DNA of 64,000 nucleotides, taken from contig NZ_WOTN01000003.1 in the NCBI RefSeq assembly GCF_010993745.1, positions 1,302,001 to 1,366,000 on the forward strand, written 5' to 3'. The DNA comes from Fodinicola acaciae (GTDB lineage: Bacteria; Actinomycetota; Actinomycetes; Mycobacteriales; HKI-0501). The translations under genes and the position numbers were made by a program. Below are positions 24,956-34,153 of this stretch, in pieces. The first letter of the stretch is position 1, and each line of letters begins with the position of its first letter. Below the pieces are notes generated by a model. The model searched no databases and was not told the DNA's origin. It saw only the letters and a program-made list of their open reading frames with translations.

Positions 24956-25095
24956 TCGCGTCCCCTCTCTCCGGCCGCCATCCTTCCACCCGCCTTCGTG
25001 CGCCTGGCGCCAATGCCAGGAACTTAAGGTCGTCCGGATCGCTTTTCTCGTTTGGTGTGACTCGTAGTGACCGGGAGTGTCCCTGCGGCCGGCGC

Positions 25096-27411
25096 TCAAA
25101 CGGGGGTGGGGTCGTACGCGGACAGTCCGGACAGGGCCGGTGGCAGCGGGGCGCTGTGCAGCACGCCGAGGCGTTGTGTCGGACGCGTCAGGCTGACGTA
25201 GAGGTCGTTCCCGCCATACTCGGACTCGGCCACGATCGCCTGCGGCTCGACCACGAGTACGGCGTCGAACTCCAGGCCCTTGGACTGGCTCGCGGTCATC
25301 ACGGCGGCCCGCGCCAGCGACGGTGGCGGCGCGGTGAAGGCCTGCGGCAGCGCGTCGACCAGCAGGCCGGACAGCTCGGCGACCAGCGCCGCCGGCGCGA
25401 TCACCGCCAGCGTGCCGTCCCCCACCTGCGACAGCTCCGCCTCGACGGCCTTCACCAGCTCACCGGAGAGTGTGTCGGCGCTGGCCTGCCGGTGCCATGG
25501 CGGGACGCCGGTGCTGCGCACCGACCGGGGCGCGGTGGCGCCGGCGCTGACCTCGGCGAGTACGTCGGCGGCGACCGCCATGATCTCGTCCGGCGTGCGG
25601 TAGTTGACGGTCAGCTCGGCCAGCCGCCAGCGGTCGCGGACGTACGGCCGCATGACCTCGTCCCACGAGCCGGCACCGGCCGCCACCGACCGCTGCGAGA
25701 TGTCGCCGACGACGGTCATCGACCGGCTCGGACAGCGTCGCATCACCGCGCGCCAGGCCATCGGCGACAGCTCCTGCGCCTCGTCGACGATCACGTGGCC
25801 AAAGGTCCACTGCCGGTCGGCGGCGGCGCGCTCGGCGGTCGTCTCGTACTCGGCGCTGTGGTGCCTGGAGGCCAGCGCGCTCGCCGTGAACACGTCGGTG
25901 ACCTGCAGGACCTCCTCGTCGGCGTGATCGGACGGGGTCATGATCTCCAGGACCCCTTCGGCGTACGCGATCTCCATCGCGCGCGCGTGCGCGGCCTGGC
26001 GCTCCGCCTCGCGGGTGTCCTCGCCGAGCACCTCGGCGGCCTCGTCGAGCAGTGGTACGTCCGCCGGTGTCCATGGCGAGCCCGGCTCGCGGCGCAGCAG
26101 CGCGCGGTCGGCCGGCGAGAACCGCGGAGCGGCCGCCACCAGCCGCTGGTCGCTCGCGTACAGGTCGGTGAGCAGCCGCTCCGGCGTCAGCATCGGCCAC
26201 AGATGGTCGATCGCGGCGATGACCGACGGATCGTCGCGCAACTCGCCGCGGATGTCGTCCATGTCGCCGCGCTGCAGGAACTTGTCGCCGAGCTTGCGCG
26301 CGAACTGGTCGCCGAGCGCGCGGATGATCTGGCGTGCGAAGTTCGCGCGCGCCACGTTGTGCAGCTGCCGCGTGTTGCGCGCGCGGTCGCGTGCCTTCGC
26401 GACGGTCTGCCGGTTGAGCCGCAGCGTGTAGCCGTCGACCTTCAGCTCGATCGCCACCTCCGGCAGCTCCTGCCGGTCGCGTACGGCCGCCGCGATCACC
26501 TTGGCCATCGCCGCCCGGCCCTTCACCGCGGCCACCCTCGGCGGCTCCACCCCGGTCGCCGTGAGGCCCGGCAGCAGGTCGCCGAGGTCGGAGAGCAGCA
26601 CGTCGGTCTCGCCGAGCGACGGCAGCACGTCGGCGATGTAGCGAACGAAGGTCGCATTCGGACCGAGCACCAGCACGCCCTGCTTACGCAGCCGGTTGCG
26701 ATGCGTGTAGAGCAGATACGCGGCCCTATGCAGGGCGACCGCGGTTTTTCCCGTACCAGGGCCGCCCTGTACGACGAGAACGCCGTTCGCGTCGGCACGG
26801 ATGACGGCGTCCTGCTCGGCCTGGATGGTCGCGACGATGTCACTCATCGCGCCGGTGCGGTTGGCGTTGAGCGCCGCCAGCAACGCGCCTTCGCCGTTGA
26901 GCGTGCTGCGGTCGGCGTCGTCGAGCGAGTCGAGGTCGAGCACCTCGTCGTCGATGCCGGTCACCGCGCGGCCGCGCATCCGGATGTGCCGGCGCCGCCG
27001 TACGCCGGCCGGTGTCGCTGCCGTCGCGGTGTAGAACGGCTGCGCGGCCGGCGCGCGCCAGTCGATCAGCAGCGGCTCGTAGTCGTTGTCAGGGTCGAAA
27101 AGTCCGAGCCGGCCGACGTAGAACCGATCGTTGTTGAGCATGTCGAGCCGGCCAAAGCACAACGCGTAGTCGACCGAGCGGAGCTGCGCCAGCCGGTCGC
27201 TCTGCATCGTGTACGCGGCGTCGCGCTCGACCACCGCGCCGGGCGTACGGCCGTCCTGGATCAGGATCTCCTTCAGCCGCCGCTGCGTCGCCTCGCGCTG
27301 CTCGTCCAGATGACGGTAGAGAAAAGCCAGGTAGTCGCGCTCGTTCTCCAGTTCGCTTTCGTTGCCTTCGGTGCGTTGGTCCGGACTGACGCCAGCCGCC
27401 GAGGTTGACAA
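25096..27411 (-). CDS. helD: HelD-like UvrD/Rep-family ATPase (RNA polymerase recycling factor)
   Basis: A 771-residue superfamily-1 motor protein. It starts with a predicted antiparallel coiled-coil arm (ELENERDYLAFLYRHLDEQR, EATQRRLKEIL), followed by RLGLFDPDNDYEPLLIDWRA, typical of HelD. Walker A is VVQGGPGTGKTAVALHRAAY (near residue 222), Walker B VIVDEAQELSPMAW, motif III VVGDISQRSV, and motifs V-VI VMTASQSKGLEFDAVLVVEP and LYVSLTRPTQRLGVLHS. Actinobacterial HelD pries stalled RNA polymerase from DNA and some paralogues protect from rifamycins. The start is TTG 27411 with a gggag site 8 nt upstream. Confidence 0.92.
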   Translation of the reverse strand: MSTSAAGVSPDQRTEGNESELENERDYLAFLYRHLDEQREATQRRLKEILIQDGRTPGAVVERDAAYTMQSDRLAQLRSVDYALCFGRLDMLNNDRFYVGRLGLFDPDNDYEPLLIDWRAPAAQPFYTATAATPAGVRRRRHIRMRGRAVTGIDDEVLDLDSLDDADRSTLNGEGALLAALNANRTGAMSDIVATIQAEQDAVIRADANGVLVVQGGPGTGKTAVALHRAAYLLYTHRNRLRKQGVLVLGPNATFVRYIADVLPSLGETDVLLSDLGDLLPGLTATGVEPPRVAAVKGRAAMAKVIAAAVRDRQELPEVAIELKVDGYTLRLNRQTVAKARDRARNTRQLHNVARANFARQIIRALGDQFARKLGDKFLQRGDMDDIRGELRDDPSVIAAIDHLWPMLTPERLLTDLYASDQRLVAAAPRFSPADRALLRREPGSPWTPADVPLLDEAAEVLGEDTREAERQAAHARAMEIAYAEGVLEIMTPSDHADEEVLQVTDVFTASALASRHHSAEYETTAERAAADRQWTFGHVIVDEAQELSPMAWRAVMRRCPSRSMTVVGDISQRSVAAGAGSWDEVMRPYVRDRWRLAELTVNYRTPDEIMAVAADVLAEVSAGATAPRSVRSTGVPPWHRQASADTLSGELVKAVEAELSQVGDGTLAVIAPAALVAELSGLLVDALPQAFTAPPPSLARAAVMTASQSKGLEFDAVLVVEPQAIVAESEYGGNDLYVSLTRPTQRLGVLHSAPLPPALSGLSAYDPTPV

Positions 27412-27561
27412 TGCCGCTGCTCCCTTGGTAGCATTGATGCCAATGGATTTATGTGTTCATTTTTCTATCTAGCAACAAGCTAATCTACCACAGCGAGCAT
27501 CCGTTCCGGATGGTCGCATTTTTTTGGTCTCCATTTGCCGGGCCGCCTCGGACATGCTTAC

Positions 27562-27577
27562 ATGTCTCTTGAGACAT
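27562..27577. promoter_or_regulatory. Perfect 16-bp palindrome before the SRPBCC gene
   Basis: ATGTCTCTTGAGACAT, 7-bp arms with a 2-nt centre, ends 20 bp before the SRPBCC ATG in a short AT-rich stretch. SRPBCC (AHSA1) genes are often paired with ArsR-type repressors; none is adjacent here, so a regulator would have to act from elsewhere. Confidence 0.55.
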
Positions 27578-27596
27578 ATAACTCTGGAGGCAGAAG

Positions 27597-28034
27597 ATGT
27601 TCGCGGCACCTGACCTGTCGGATCGCCGGTACGAGCTGACCACCGACCGCGCGATGGCGTTGAGCGCCGACGTGCTCTATCGTGCCTGGACGCAGGAGTT
27701 CGACCGGTGGTTCGCCGCGCCGGGATCGGTGCTGATGGAGCCGCGGATCGACGCGCCGTTCTTCTTCCAGACCGACTTCCAAGGCGCGCGCCATCCGCAC
27801 TATGGCAGGTTCCTGCGCCTGGAGCCGGCGCGGCTGGTGGAACTGACCTGGGTGACCGGCGACGGCGGCACGGAAGGCGCCGAGACGGTGGTGACGGTGA
27901 CGTTCACGCCGGAGGCCGACGGCACGCGCGTACGCCTGCGGCACGCCGGTTTTCCGCGCGAGGAGCTGCGCGACGGTCACCGGGACGCGTGGCCGCTCGT
28001 GCTGGAACAGCAGGAAAAAGCCCTCCGAGCCTGA
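27597..28034 (+). CDS. SRPBCC (AHSA1-type) domain protein
   Basis: 145 residues with the START/Bet v1-like fold of the AHSA1 subgroup (LSADVLYRAWTQEFDRWFAA, GRFLRLEPARLVELTWVTGD, VVTVTFTPEADGTRVRLRHA). These bind hydrophobic ligands or act as chaperone activators. The ligand is unknown. ATG preceded by ctggagg. Controlled, probably, through the palindrome at 27562-27577. The gene ends one base from the convergent DUF3291 gene. Confidence 0.85.
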   Translation: MFAAPDLSDRRYELTTDRAMALSADVLYRAWTQEFDRWFAAPGSVLMEPRIDAPFFFQTDFQGARHPHYGRFLRLEPARLVELTWVTGDGGTEGAETVVTVTFTPEADGTRVRLRHAGFPREELRDGHRDAWPLVLEQQEKALRA

Positions 28035-28035
28035 C

Positions 28036-28548
28036 TCAGGCCGGGCAGAGCCAGCCCGGGTCGCCGTCGCGCGCGTCCTCGGGATCGGCGTCAGGGCTGG
28101 GAAAATGGCGCCTGAGGGTGAAGGCGTATGGCGTCGGCCCGTGCTCGCGCAGGTGCAGGATTCGCTCCTCCGCCTCGGCGGTGGTGGGCACGTGTCCGGC
28201 CGCGACCCACCAGAGCGCGGTCGTTGGGCGCTCCACCTTCTCGAACCACTTTCGGCGCTGCCGCAGGAAAGCAACGTGCAGCGGGCCGTAGACGAAGGCG
28301 GCGAGGGCCTCGATGCTCGTCCACGTCGACATGTTCACGATCACGCCGGCACTCTCGCCGGCGTCCCACTCGAACGCGCGGATCGCGGTCGCGTCGCCGT
28401 CCTCGGTCTGCATCCGCCACACGAAGCCGGGCGCCGCATCGGCGACCGCGTTGACCGGCTCCAGGCCGGCGACGAACGCGGCCAGCCGCGGATCGTCGAG
28501 CGGAGCGAGCAGCCGGCTGTAGTTCACCTGCGCGAGCTGATAGGTCAT
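28036..28548 (-). CDS. DUF3291 family protein
   Basis: A 170-residue protein opening MTYQLAQVNYSRLLAPLDDP and continuing VNAVADAAPGFVWRMQTEDG, VIVNMSTWTSIEALAAFVYG and HVAFLRQRRKWFEKVERPTT, all marks of DUF3291, a ferredoxin-like dimeric alpha/beta barrel. WWVAAGHVPTTAEAEERILH is also typical. Function unknown; the fold is shared with ABM monooxygenases. ATG 28548 is the conserved start. Confidence 0.85.
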   Translation of the reverse strand: MTYQLAQVNYSRLLAPLDDPRLAAFVAGLEPVNAVADAAPGFVWRMQTEDGDATAIRAFEWDAGESAGVIVNMSTWTSIEALAAFVYGPLHVAFLRQRRKWFEKVERPTTALWWVAAGHVPTTAEAEERILHLREHGPTPYAFTLRRHFPSPDADPEDARDGDPGWLCPA

Positions 28549-28685
28549 GCGCCCAGTCTGCACAACGCCGGCTGGCCGACTCCAGGTCCAATCCGGCCGT
28601 AATCGACCGGACCATCTTGACGTTGGACCAGTGCGCGGATACGTTCCGGAAATCGATTTCCAGCGCGCATGGAAGCGAGTCCGAA

Positions 28686-30716
28686 ATGCGTACGATGGCA
28701 GCCCTGTTGATCGTCGCGGCCCTGCTGGTGCCGAGCACTCCGAGCGCGGCGGCCGCGCCGCCGGAAAGCACGTACTTCTCCACCGTCAACGTCGAGGAAC
28801 ACACGACCGCCGGCACCAACAGCGACGGCGACCTGTGGCCGTCGTGCTGGTCCGATGACGACAACCTCTACACCGCCAACGGCGACGGCCGCGGTTTCAG
28901 CGGCAGCACCGGCTATGACATCGCGGTCAGCCGGGTCAGCGGCGCGCCGGGCAGCCTGACCGGAGCGACGCTGACCGGCGGCGACAACGTCGGCAGCATC
29001 TGGACCTCCGGCTACAACCGCAAGCCGACCGGCATGGTCTGCGTCGACGGCACGATCTACCTCGCCGTGCAGGACCTGAAGGCCGGCACCAACGCCTTCG
29101 ACGCGGCCGACGCCGCGACGATCCTGAAGTCCACCGACCACGGCCAGACCTGGACCTGGGACCATTCGGCGCCGATGTTCGGCAACTTCAAGTTCACCAC
29201 GATCATGTTCCTGGACTATGGAAAAGACAGCGCCAACAACACTGACGGATACGTCTACGCGTACGGCCTGGACAACAACTGGCGCGACTCCTTCTCCGGC
29301 ATCGTCGCCGATCCGCAGGACGTTTATCTGGCCCGCGTTCCCAAGGGCAGCGTACAAAACCGGTCGGCCTGGCAGTTCTACGCCGGCGGCACGTGGTCGT
29401 CCAACATCGACGCACGTACGCCGGTGCTGACCGACACCAGCCGCCGCTATGTCTCGATGTACAACGGAACGCCGCCGTCGCAGGGATTCAGCGTGATCAG
29501 CCAGGGTGGCGTCGTCTACGACAAACCGCTCGACCGCTACATCTACACGTCGTGGACCGAGTTCACCTGGGAGTTCTACGAGTCGCCGACGCCGTACGGG
29601 CCGTGGAAGCATTTCCTCACCAAGGACTTCGGCGGATATCCGTGGACCACGGCCAAACACGGCGGCTACGGCGTCACCATCCCGTCCAAGTTCATCAGCG
29701 CCGACGGCAAAAGCATGTGGGTGCAGGCGAATGTCTGTCCGTGTGGCGGCGGTGGCCTGAACACCGTCTACAGCTATTCGTTGCGGCGCATGACATTGAC
29801 GCCGCAGGCCGACACGACACCGACCAACGGCATCGACGGCTCGCGCAACCTGGCGCAGGAGCCGGGGACCGTGCCGATCGAGAAGTCGTTGCATTACGGC
29901 AATGTCAGCTATTACAACGACGGTGTCCTGACCCAGACCGACGACGACTGGAACGACGAGAACAAGCCGCAAAGCTGGTGGGGTTACACCTGGCCGCGCA
30001 CGTACAACGTGAACAAGGTGGTCTACACGACCGGCAACATGTTCAGCGACGGTGGCTGGTTCTCGACACCACCGACCGTGCAGGTGCGCAGAAACAACGT
30101 GTGGACCAACGTCACCGGCCAGACCGCGACGCCGGCCTATCCGACCAACAACACCGCCGGCCCCAACAAAACGTACGTCTTCATGTTTGACCCGGTGGTG
30201 GCCGACGGCGTACGCGTCATCGGCGGCGCCGGCGGCACGCGTACGTTCACCTCCATCGCCGAACTGCAGGCATATTACGGAACCGCGGTCACCGACCCCG
30301 GTTTCGAACGCCAGCCGACCAACACCGTGTCGGCACCCTGGGTCGCCGAGGGACCCGACCAGCACGGCATCGACCACGGCGGTTTCCAGCACGCCGGCAA
30401 CAACAACGCGTGGATCCACACGAGCACGAAAAACTGGAACGCCACGACACAGCTCGTGCCGGTCAAGCCGAACACCACCTATCGCCTGACCGGCTGGCTG
30501 CGTAACTCCAACAACTTCACCGGCGGATATTTCGGCGTACGCAGCGGATCCGCGGTGTTCGCCGAGACCAACTTCGGCGGCCTGCCGGCGTACACGCAGG
30601 TGAACGTCGACTTCAACTCCGGCGGCAACACCGCGATGACGGTCTACGCCGGATATTGGTCGCCTGGCACCGATTCCTGGCTCCAGATCGACGACGTCAC
30701 ACTGAATCCGGTCTAG
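28686..30716 (+). CDS. Secreted DUF4185-type glycoside hydrolase with C-terminal carbohydrate-binding modules
   Basis: 676 residues. A signal peptide (MRTMAALLIVAALLVPSTPS, cleavage after AAAA) is followed by a five-bladed-propeller-like domain, residues about 30-370, beginning DLWPSCWSDDDNLYTANGDG and YDIAVSRVSG, the layout of DUF4185. Some DUF4185 members are endo-D-arabinanases (GH183), so a polysaccharide-cleaving role is likely but the substrate is inferred. Residues 400-530 resemble a discoidin-like galactose-binding fold (KSLHYGNVSYYNDG, VVADGVRVIGGAGGTRTFTS), and the last 150 a CBM4/9-type beta-sandwich (NTTYRLTGWLRNSNNFTGGY, DSWLQIDDVTL). Convergent with a GH26-type gene. Confidence 0.75.
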   Translation: MRTMAALLIVAALLVPSTPSAAAAPPESTYFSTVNVEEHTTAGTNSDGDLWPSCWSDDDNLYTANGDGRGFSGSTGYDIAVSRVSGAPGSLTGATLTGGDNVGSIWTSGYNRKPTGMVCVDGTIYLAVQDLKAGTNAFDAADAATILKSTDHGQTWTWDHSAPMFGNFKFTTIMFLDYGKDSANNTDGYVYAYGLDNNWRDSFSGIVADPQDVYLARVPKGSVQNRSAWQFYAGGTWSSNIDARTPVLTDTSRRYVSMYNGTPPSQGFSVISQGGVVYDKPLDRYIYTSWTEFTWEFYESPTPYGPWKHFLTKDFGGYPWTTAKHGGYGVTIPSKFISADGKSMWVQANVCPCGGGGLNTVYSYSLRRMTLTPQADTTPTNGIDGSRNLAQEPGTVPIEKSLHYGNVSYYNDGVLTQTDDDWNDENKPQSWWGYTWPRTYNVNKVVYTTGNMFSDGGWFSTPPTVQVRRNNVWTNVTGQTATPAYPTNNTAGPNKTYVFMFDPVVADGVRVIGGAGGTRTFTSIAELQAYYGTAVTDPGFERQPTNTVSAPWVAEGPDQHGIDHGGFQHAGNNNAWIHTSTKNWNATTQLVPVKPNTTYRLTGWLRNSNNFTGGYFGVRSGSAVFAETNFGGLPAYTQVNVDFNSGGNTAMTVYAGYWSPGTDSWLQIDDVTLNPV

Positions 30717-30722
30717 CGGCGT

Positions 30723-30734
30723 CACCGAACGGTG
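30723..30734. terminator. Small hairpin in the convergent intergenic region
   Basis: CACCG-AA-CGGTG lies just after the DUF4185 gene stop. The remaining intergenic sequence to 30934 is lower in GC and shows no gene or convincing element; it separates two convergent genes and probably terminates both. Confidence 0.35.
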
Positions 30735-30934
30735 CGGCTGTAACGCTAAACGCCCGTTCTGCCGGTTTGGGTGATGGTAGCAAGACATCAAAGCGCGCGG
30801 CTGTCCGGTTTGTTCGTTCTCCCCCGTCGGCGAGCTCTGCTTGAGCACATTTGCGCCGGGGCTGCCGCGTACGCGACGCAACCACCCACCCAACGCAACA
30901 AGCAATCGATGACGTTAACCCAGCCTGGTGCCTT

Positions 30935-32665
30935 TTACGTGCCCGGTTGGTTGAGGAACGGGATGTCGGAGAGCTTCCGATACGCGTCCAGCGCCGGCTG
31001 GGACGAGTCGACCCTGGTGATGCCGACCGGGTGGAATGGCACCGAGTTCCAGTAGACCAGCGCCTTGATGTTGGGATACTGCTGCATTCCGCCGATCTGG
31101 TTGAGGAAGAAGTCGGCCTTGCCGTCCGGATCGCTCGGCTGTTCGTCGACGCCCCACTCGGCGAGCATGATCGGCCGGTCGGGGTGATATTGCTTGGCCC
31201 AGCTGTAGAAACCCGGCCACTGCGGATGTCCGGATTCCTTGCGGTCGACGGCCGCGCCGAAAGTCGTCGTCCACCACGGATCGGAGCCGCGGATCACGTA
31301 CGGGTCCTCGGCGATCCAGTCGACCACGTCGTCACCGGGATAGAGATCGTTGAACCACGGCTGGCTGCCCCAGTCAGGCGTGCCGAGATAGTTCAACACA
31401 AATACGGCGTTGGTCACGCCGTCGGCACGCAGCCGCTCGACGACGTGCCGGAACATCGCGGCATAATCCTTGGCGGTCATGCCGGAACCGGCGGTCGGGT
31501 TGACGTCCATCTCCGGCTCGTGGTGCAGGGCCAGGAAAAACCGGTCGGTGAAGTTTTTCTTGAGATAGCTGGCTTCCTGGTCGATGTACGCGTCGACCGC
31601 GCCACCAGCGACCTGCGCCCAGGTCCGGTCACCCTGCGGTTTCCAGTTGATCAGCAGGATCCGCGGATGCGCCGGGTCGTGCGCGCGGGCGATCTCGGTC
31701 GAGGAGGGGAAGAACTCCGGCGACTTCTTGTAGAAATGCGCGATGTCGACCGACCGGCCGATCTCGGTCTCGAAGTTGCTCAGCGCCTGGTCCCAGGTCT
31801 CGCCGTTGAGCGGATTGGCCGCCACACCCCACCACGCGCCGCACGACGGCACCAGCTTGTCGGACACCGGGCAGGCCGGATCCGGTTGCGCGGACCCGGA
31901 TCCACTCGGTGACGGGGATGGCGACATCGATGCCGACGGCGTCGGCGAAACCGACGGACTCGGTGACGTGGACGGACTCGGAGACGCCGACGGCGACGGC
32001 GACTCCTCGGCGCGTATCGGCGGCGCCTCGCCGTTGAGCTGGATCTCCAGCCGCGGCGGCGATCCGCTCTCCCGTGACGCGAACACGGTTTGCGGACCGC
32101 TGCCCCACACCGCGAGGGTGACCTGAGTCTTTCCGCGTACGGCTCGCGTCACGTCGAAACTGGCCGCGTCCTTGCCGGTTTTCCCGCTCGACCGGCCCAA
32201 CGCGTAGCCAGGGGTCGGCCCGTTTTCCGCGGTGACCCCGTTTTCGGTCCACCAGGAGGCGGCCAGCGCGGTCGACACGGTGGCGCCCGCGGCCGGCGGT
32301 GTCGCGTATGTCAGCACCAGACGCGCGCCGCGAATCTGGTTCGCAACGGCGGCCGGCAGCTGGAAGCGTACGTACGACATCGGCCACGACCTGCCACCAA
32401 CCAACAGCCGCCGCGACTGTCCGAAGTTGACGGTCGGGCGGTCGTGATCCACATAGGAATCGGCTTCCGCCTTCGCCACGACGCTGCTGCCGGCGTCCGG
32501 AGCGGCCGTGTTTGCCAGCACCAAACCAGATGCGCCGAGCGGCACGGCGATCGCGCACGAAATGGCGGCGACACGCACGGTGCGACGGGAAATGCGACAC
32601 CCAGACGACACGCCGAAGCGCGGTTGCCGCTTTCCAGTCCCCCCGGACGGTATTCTTGCTGCCAT
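30935..32665 (-). CDS. Secreted GH26-type glycosidase with N-terminal DNRLRE/CBM96-like domain
   Basis: 576 residues. A basic N-terminus and hydrophobic segment (VRVAAISCAIAVPLGASGLV) act as signal or anchor. Residues about 60-210 form a DNRLRE-type beta-sandwich (EADSYVDHDRPTVNFGQSRR, VRFQLPAA). A Ser/Pro linker (PSPSASPSPSTSPSPSVSPT) leads to a TIM-barrel of the GH26 beta-mannanase family: general acid E383 in FLALHHEPEMDV and nucleophile E503 in IMLAEWGVDEQ. Substrate likely beta-mannan or a related glycan, by family. Start ATG 32665. Upstream 32666-32863 is AT-richer than average and likely holds its promoter. Confidence 0.85.
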   Translation of the reverse strand: MAARIPSGGTGKRQPRFGVSSGCRISRRTVRVAAISCAIAVPLGASGLVLANTAAPDAGSSVVAKAEADSYVDHDRPTVNFGQSRRLLVGGRSWPMSYVRFQLPAAVANQIRGARLVLTYATPPAAGATVSTALAASWWTENGVTAENGPTPGYALGRSSGKTGKDAASFDVTRAVRGKTQVTLAVWGSGPQTVFASRESGSPPRLEIQLNGEAPPIRAEESPSPSASPSPSTSPSPSVSPTPSASMSPSPSPSGSGSAQPDPACPVSDKLVPSCGAWWGVAANPLNGETWDQALSNFETEIGRSVDIAHFYKKSPEFFPSSTEIARAHDPAHPRILLINWKPQGDRTWAQVAGGAVDAYIDQEASYLKKNFTDRFFLALHHEPEMDVNPTAGSGMTAKDYAAMFRHVVERLRADGVTNAVFVLNYLGTPDWGSQPWFNDLYPGDDVVDWIAEDPYVIRGSDPWWTTTFGAAVDRKESGHPQWPGFYSWAKQYHPDRPIMLAEWGVDEQPSDPDGKADFFLNQIGGMQQYPNIKALVYWNSVPFHPVGITRVDSSQPALDAYRKLSDIPFLNQPGT

Positions 32666-32863
32666 ACTCGTTACCCGATCCGCCCTCTGATCAGACCCCG
32701 AAATTAATCCCTGGTCATGGTGTGAGCAAATCGAGGACCCGTCAACGGATCTTTCGTGACCGGTTCGTGACGTCCTGCGAACGGCATTCCGCCACACCGT
32801 TGATTACGCTGCGTTATTACAATCCGCAGTCAAAGAATTACTTTTCCAGGCGGCCGGTGAATA

Positions 32864-34153
32864 TTACGGACGCAATAGAGCGCCAGCACCGACAGTGACG
32901 TTGGTCGCCTCGTCGATGAGAATGAACGAACCGGTGGTGCGATTGCGGCCGTAGTCGTCGCACAACAGCGGCTGCGTCGTACGCAGCCGCAGCCGGCCGA
33001 TGTCGTTGAGCCGCAGCTCGGTGGCCGTCTCGTCCCGGTGCAGTGTATTCACGTCCAGTCGATACTGCACCTCGCGAACCATGGTCCGCACCGACCGTGT
33101 GGTGTGCTGGATGACGTACTTGCGGCCGACCGCGAGCGGCTGCCGCTCGTCCATCCAGCAGACCATCGCGTCCAGGTCCTGCGTGACGCTCGGCGCGTTG
33201 TTCGGCCGGCAGATCAGGTCGCCGCGCGACACGTCCAGGTCGTCGGTCAGCCGCAGCACCACCGACATCGGCGCGAAAGCCTCCTCGATCGGACCGTCCG
33301 CGGTGTCGATCGAGGCGATCTTCGAGGTGAACCCGCTGGGCAGGACGAGCACGTCGTCGCCGGGTTTCAGCACGCCGCCGGCGATCGTGCCGGCATAGCC
33401 GCGATAGTCCGGATAGGCGGTGGACTGCGGCCGGATCACATACTGCACCGGAAAACGTACGTCCACCAGGTTGCGGTCACTGGCGACGTGCACGTTTTCC
33501 AGGTGGTGCAGCAGCGAACTTCCCTCATACCACGGCGTGTTCTCCGACCGGCTGACGATGTTGTCGCCGCGCAGCGCGGAAATCGGGATCGCGGTGAGGT
33601 CGCCGACCTCCAGCTTGGCGGCGAACGAGGTGAACTCGTCCCTGATCCGCTCGAAAACGTCCCGGTCGTAGTCGACCAGGTCCATCTTGTTGACCGCCAG
33701 CACCAGATGCGGCACGCGCAGCAGCGTGGCCAGGAACGCGTGCCGGCGGCTCTGCTCCAGCAGGCCTTTTCGCGCGTCCACCAGGATGATGGCGAGGTCG
33801 GCGGTGGAGGCACCGGTGACCATGTTGCGCGTGTACTGGATGTGGCCGGGCGTGTCGGCGATGATGAACGTACGCCGTGGCGTCGCGAAATAACGATAGG
33901 CGACGTCGATGGTGATGCCCTGCTCGCGCTCGGCGCGCAGGCCGTCGGTCAGCAGCGCGAGGTTGGTGTATTCGTCGCCGCGGTCGCGGCTGGTCCGCTC
34001 CACCGCTTCGAGCTGGTCGGTGAAAATCGACTTCGAGTCATAGAGCAGCCGGCCGATCAGCGTCGACTTTCCGTCGTCCACCGAGCCGGCGGTGGCGAAG
34101 CGCAGCAACTCCTTGCCGGGCAGCTGTGTACGAGGAGCAACCGTGGTCGTCAT
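32864..34153 (-). CDS. cysN: Sulfate adenylyltransferase subunit 1 (GTPase)
   Basis: 429 residues of an EF-Tu-like GTPase that drives APS synthesis by CysD. G1 is ATAGSVDDGKSTLIGRLLYD, G3 IADTPGHIQYTRNM, and G4 LAVNKMDLVDYD; domains 2 and 3 follow (FTSKIASIDTADGP, RLRTTQPLLCDDYG). There is no fused APS kinase (CysC) domain. The ATG follows the cysD TAG with no gap, so the subunits are made in step. Confidence 0.95.
   Translation of the reverse strand: MTTTVAPRTQLPGKELLRFATAGSVDDGKSTLIGRLLYDSKSIFTDQLEAVERTSRDRGDEYTNLALLTDGLRAEREQGITIDVAYRYFATPRRTFIIADTPGHIQYTRNMVTGASTADLAIILVDARKGLLEQSRRHAFLATLLRVPHLVLAVNKMDLVDYDRDVFERIRDEFTSFAAKLEVGDLTAIPISALRGDNIVSRSENTPWYEGSSLLHHLENVHVASDRNLVDVRFPVQYVIRPQSTAYPDYRGYAGTIAGGVLKPGDDVLVLPSGFTSKIASIDTADGPIEEAFAPMSVVLRLTDDLDVSRGDLICRPNNAPSVTQDLDAMVCWMDERQPLAVGRKYVIQHTTRSVRTMVREVQYRLDVNTLHRDETATELRLNDIGRLRLRTTQPLLCDDYGRNRTTGSFILIDEATNVTVGAGALLRP

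Noticed and set aside
25057-27408. 783-codon open frame antisense to helD
   Set aside because: Mirrors high third-position GC of helD; sequence is low-complexity Arg/Gly/Val with no recognisable motif.
28545-30905. 786-codon open frame antisense to the DUF4185 gene
   Set aside because: The plus-strand gene has signal peptide and domain structure; the antisense frame does not.
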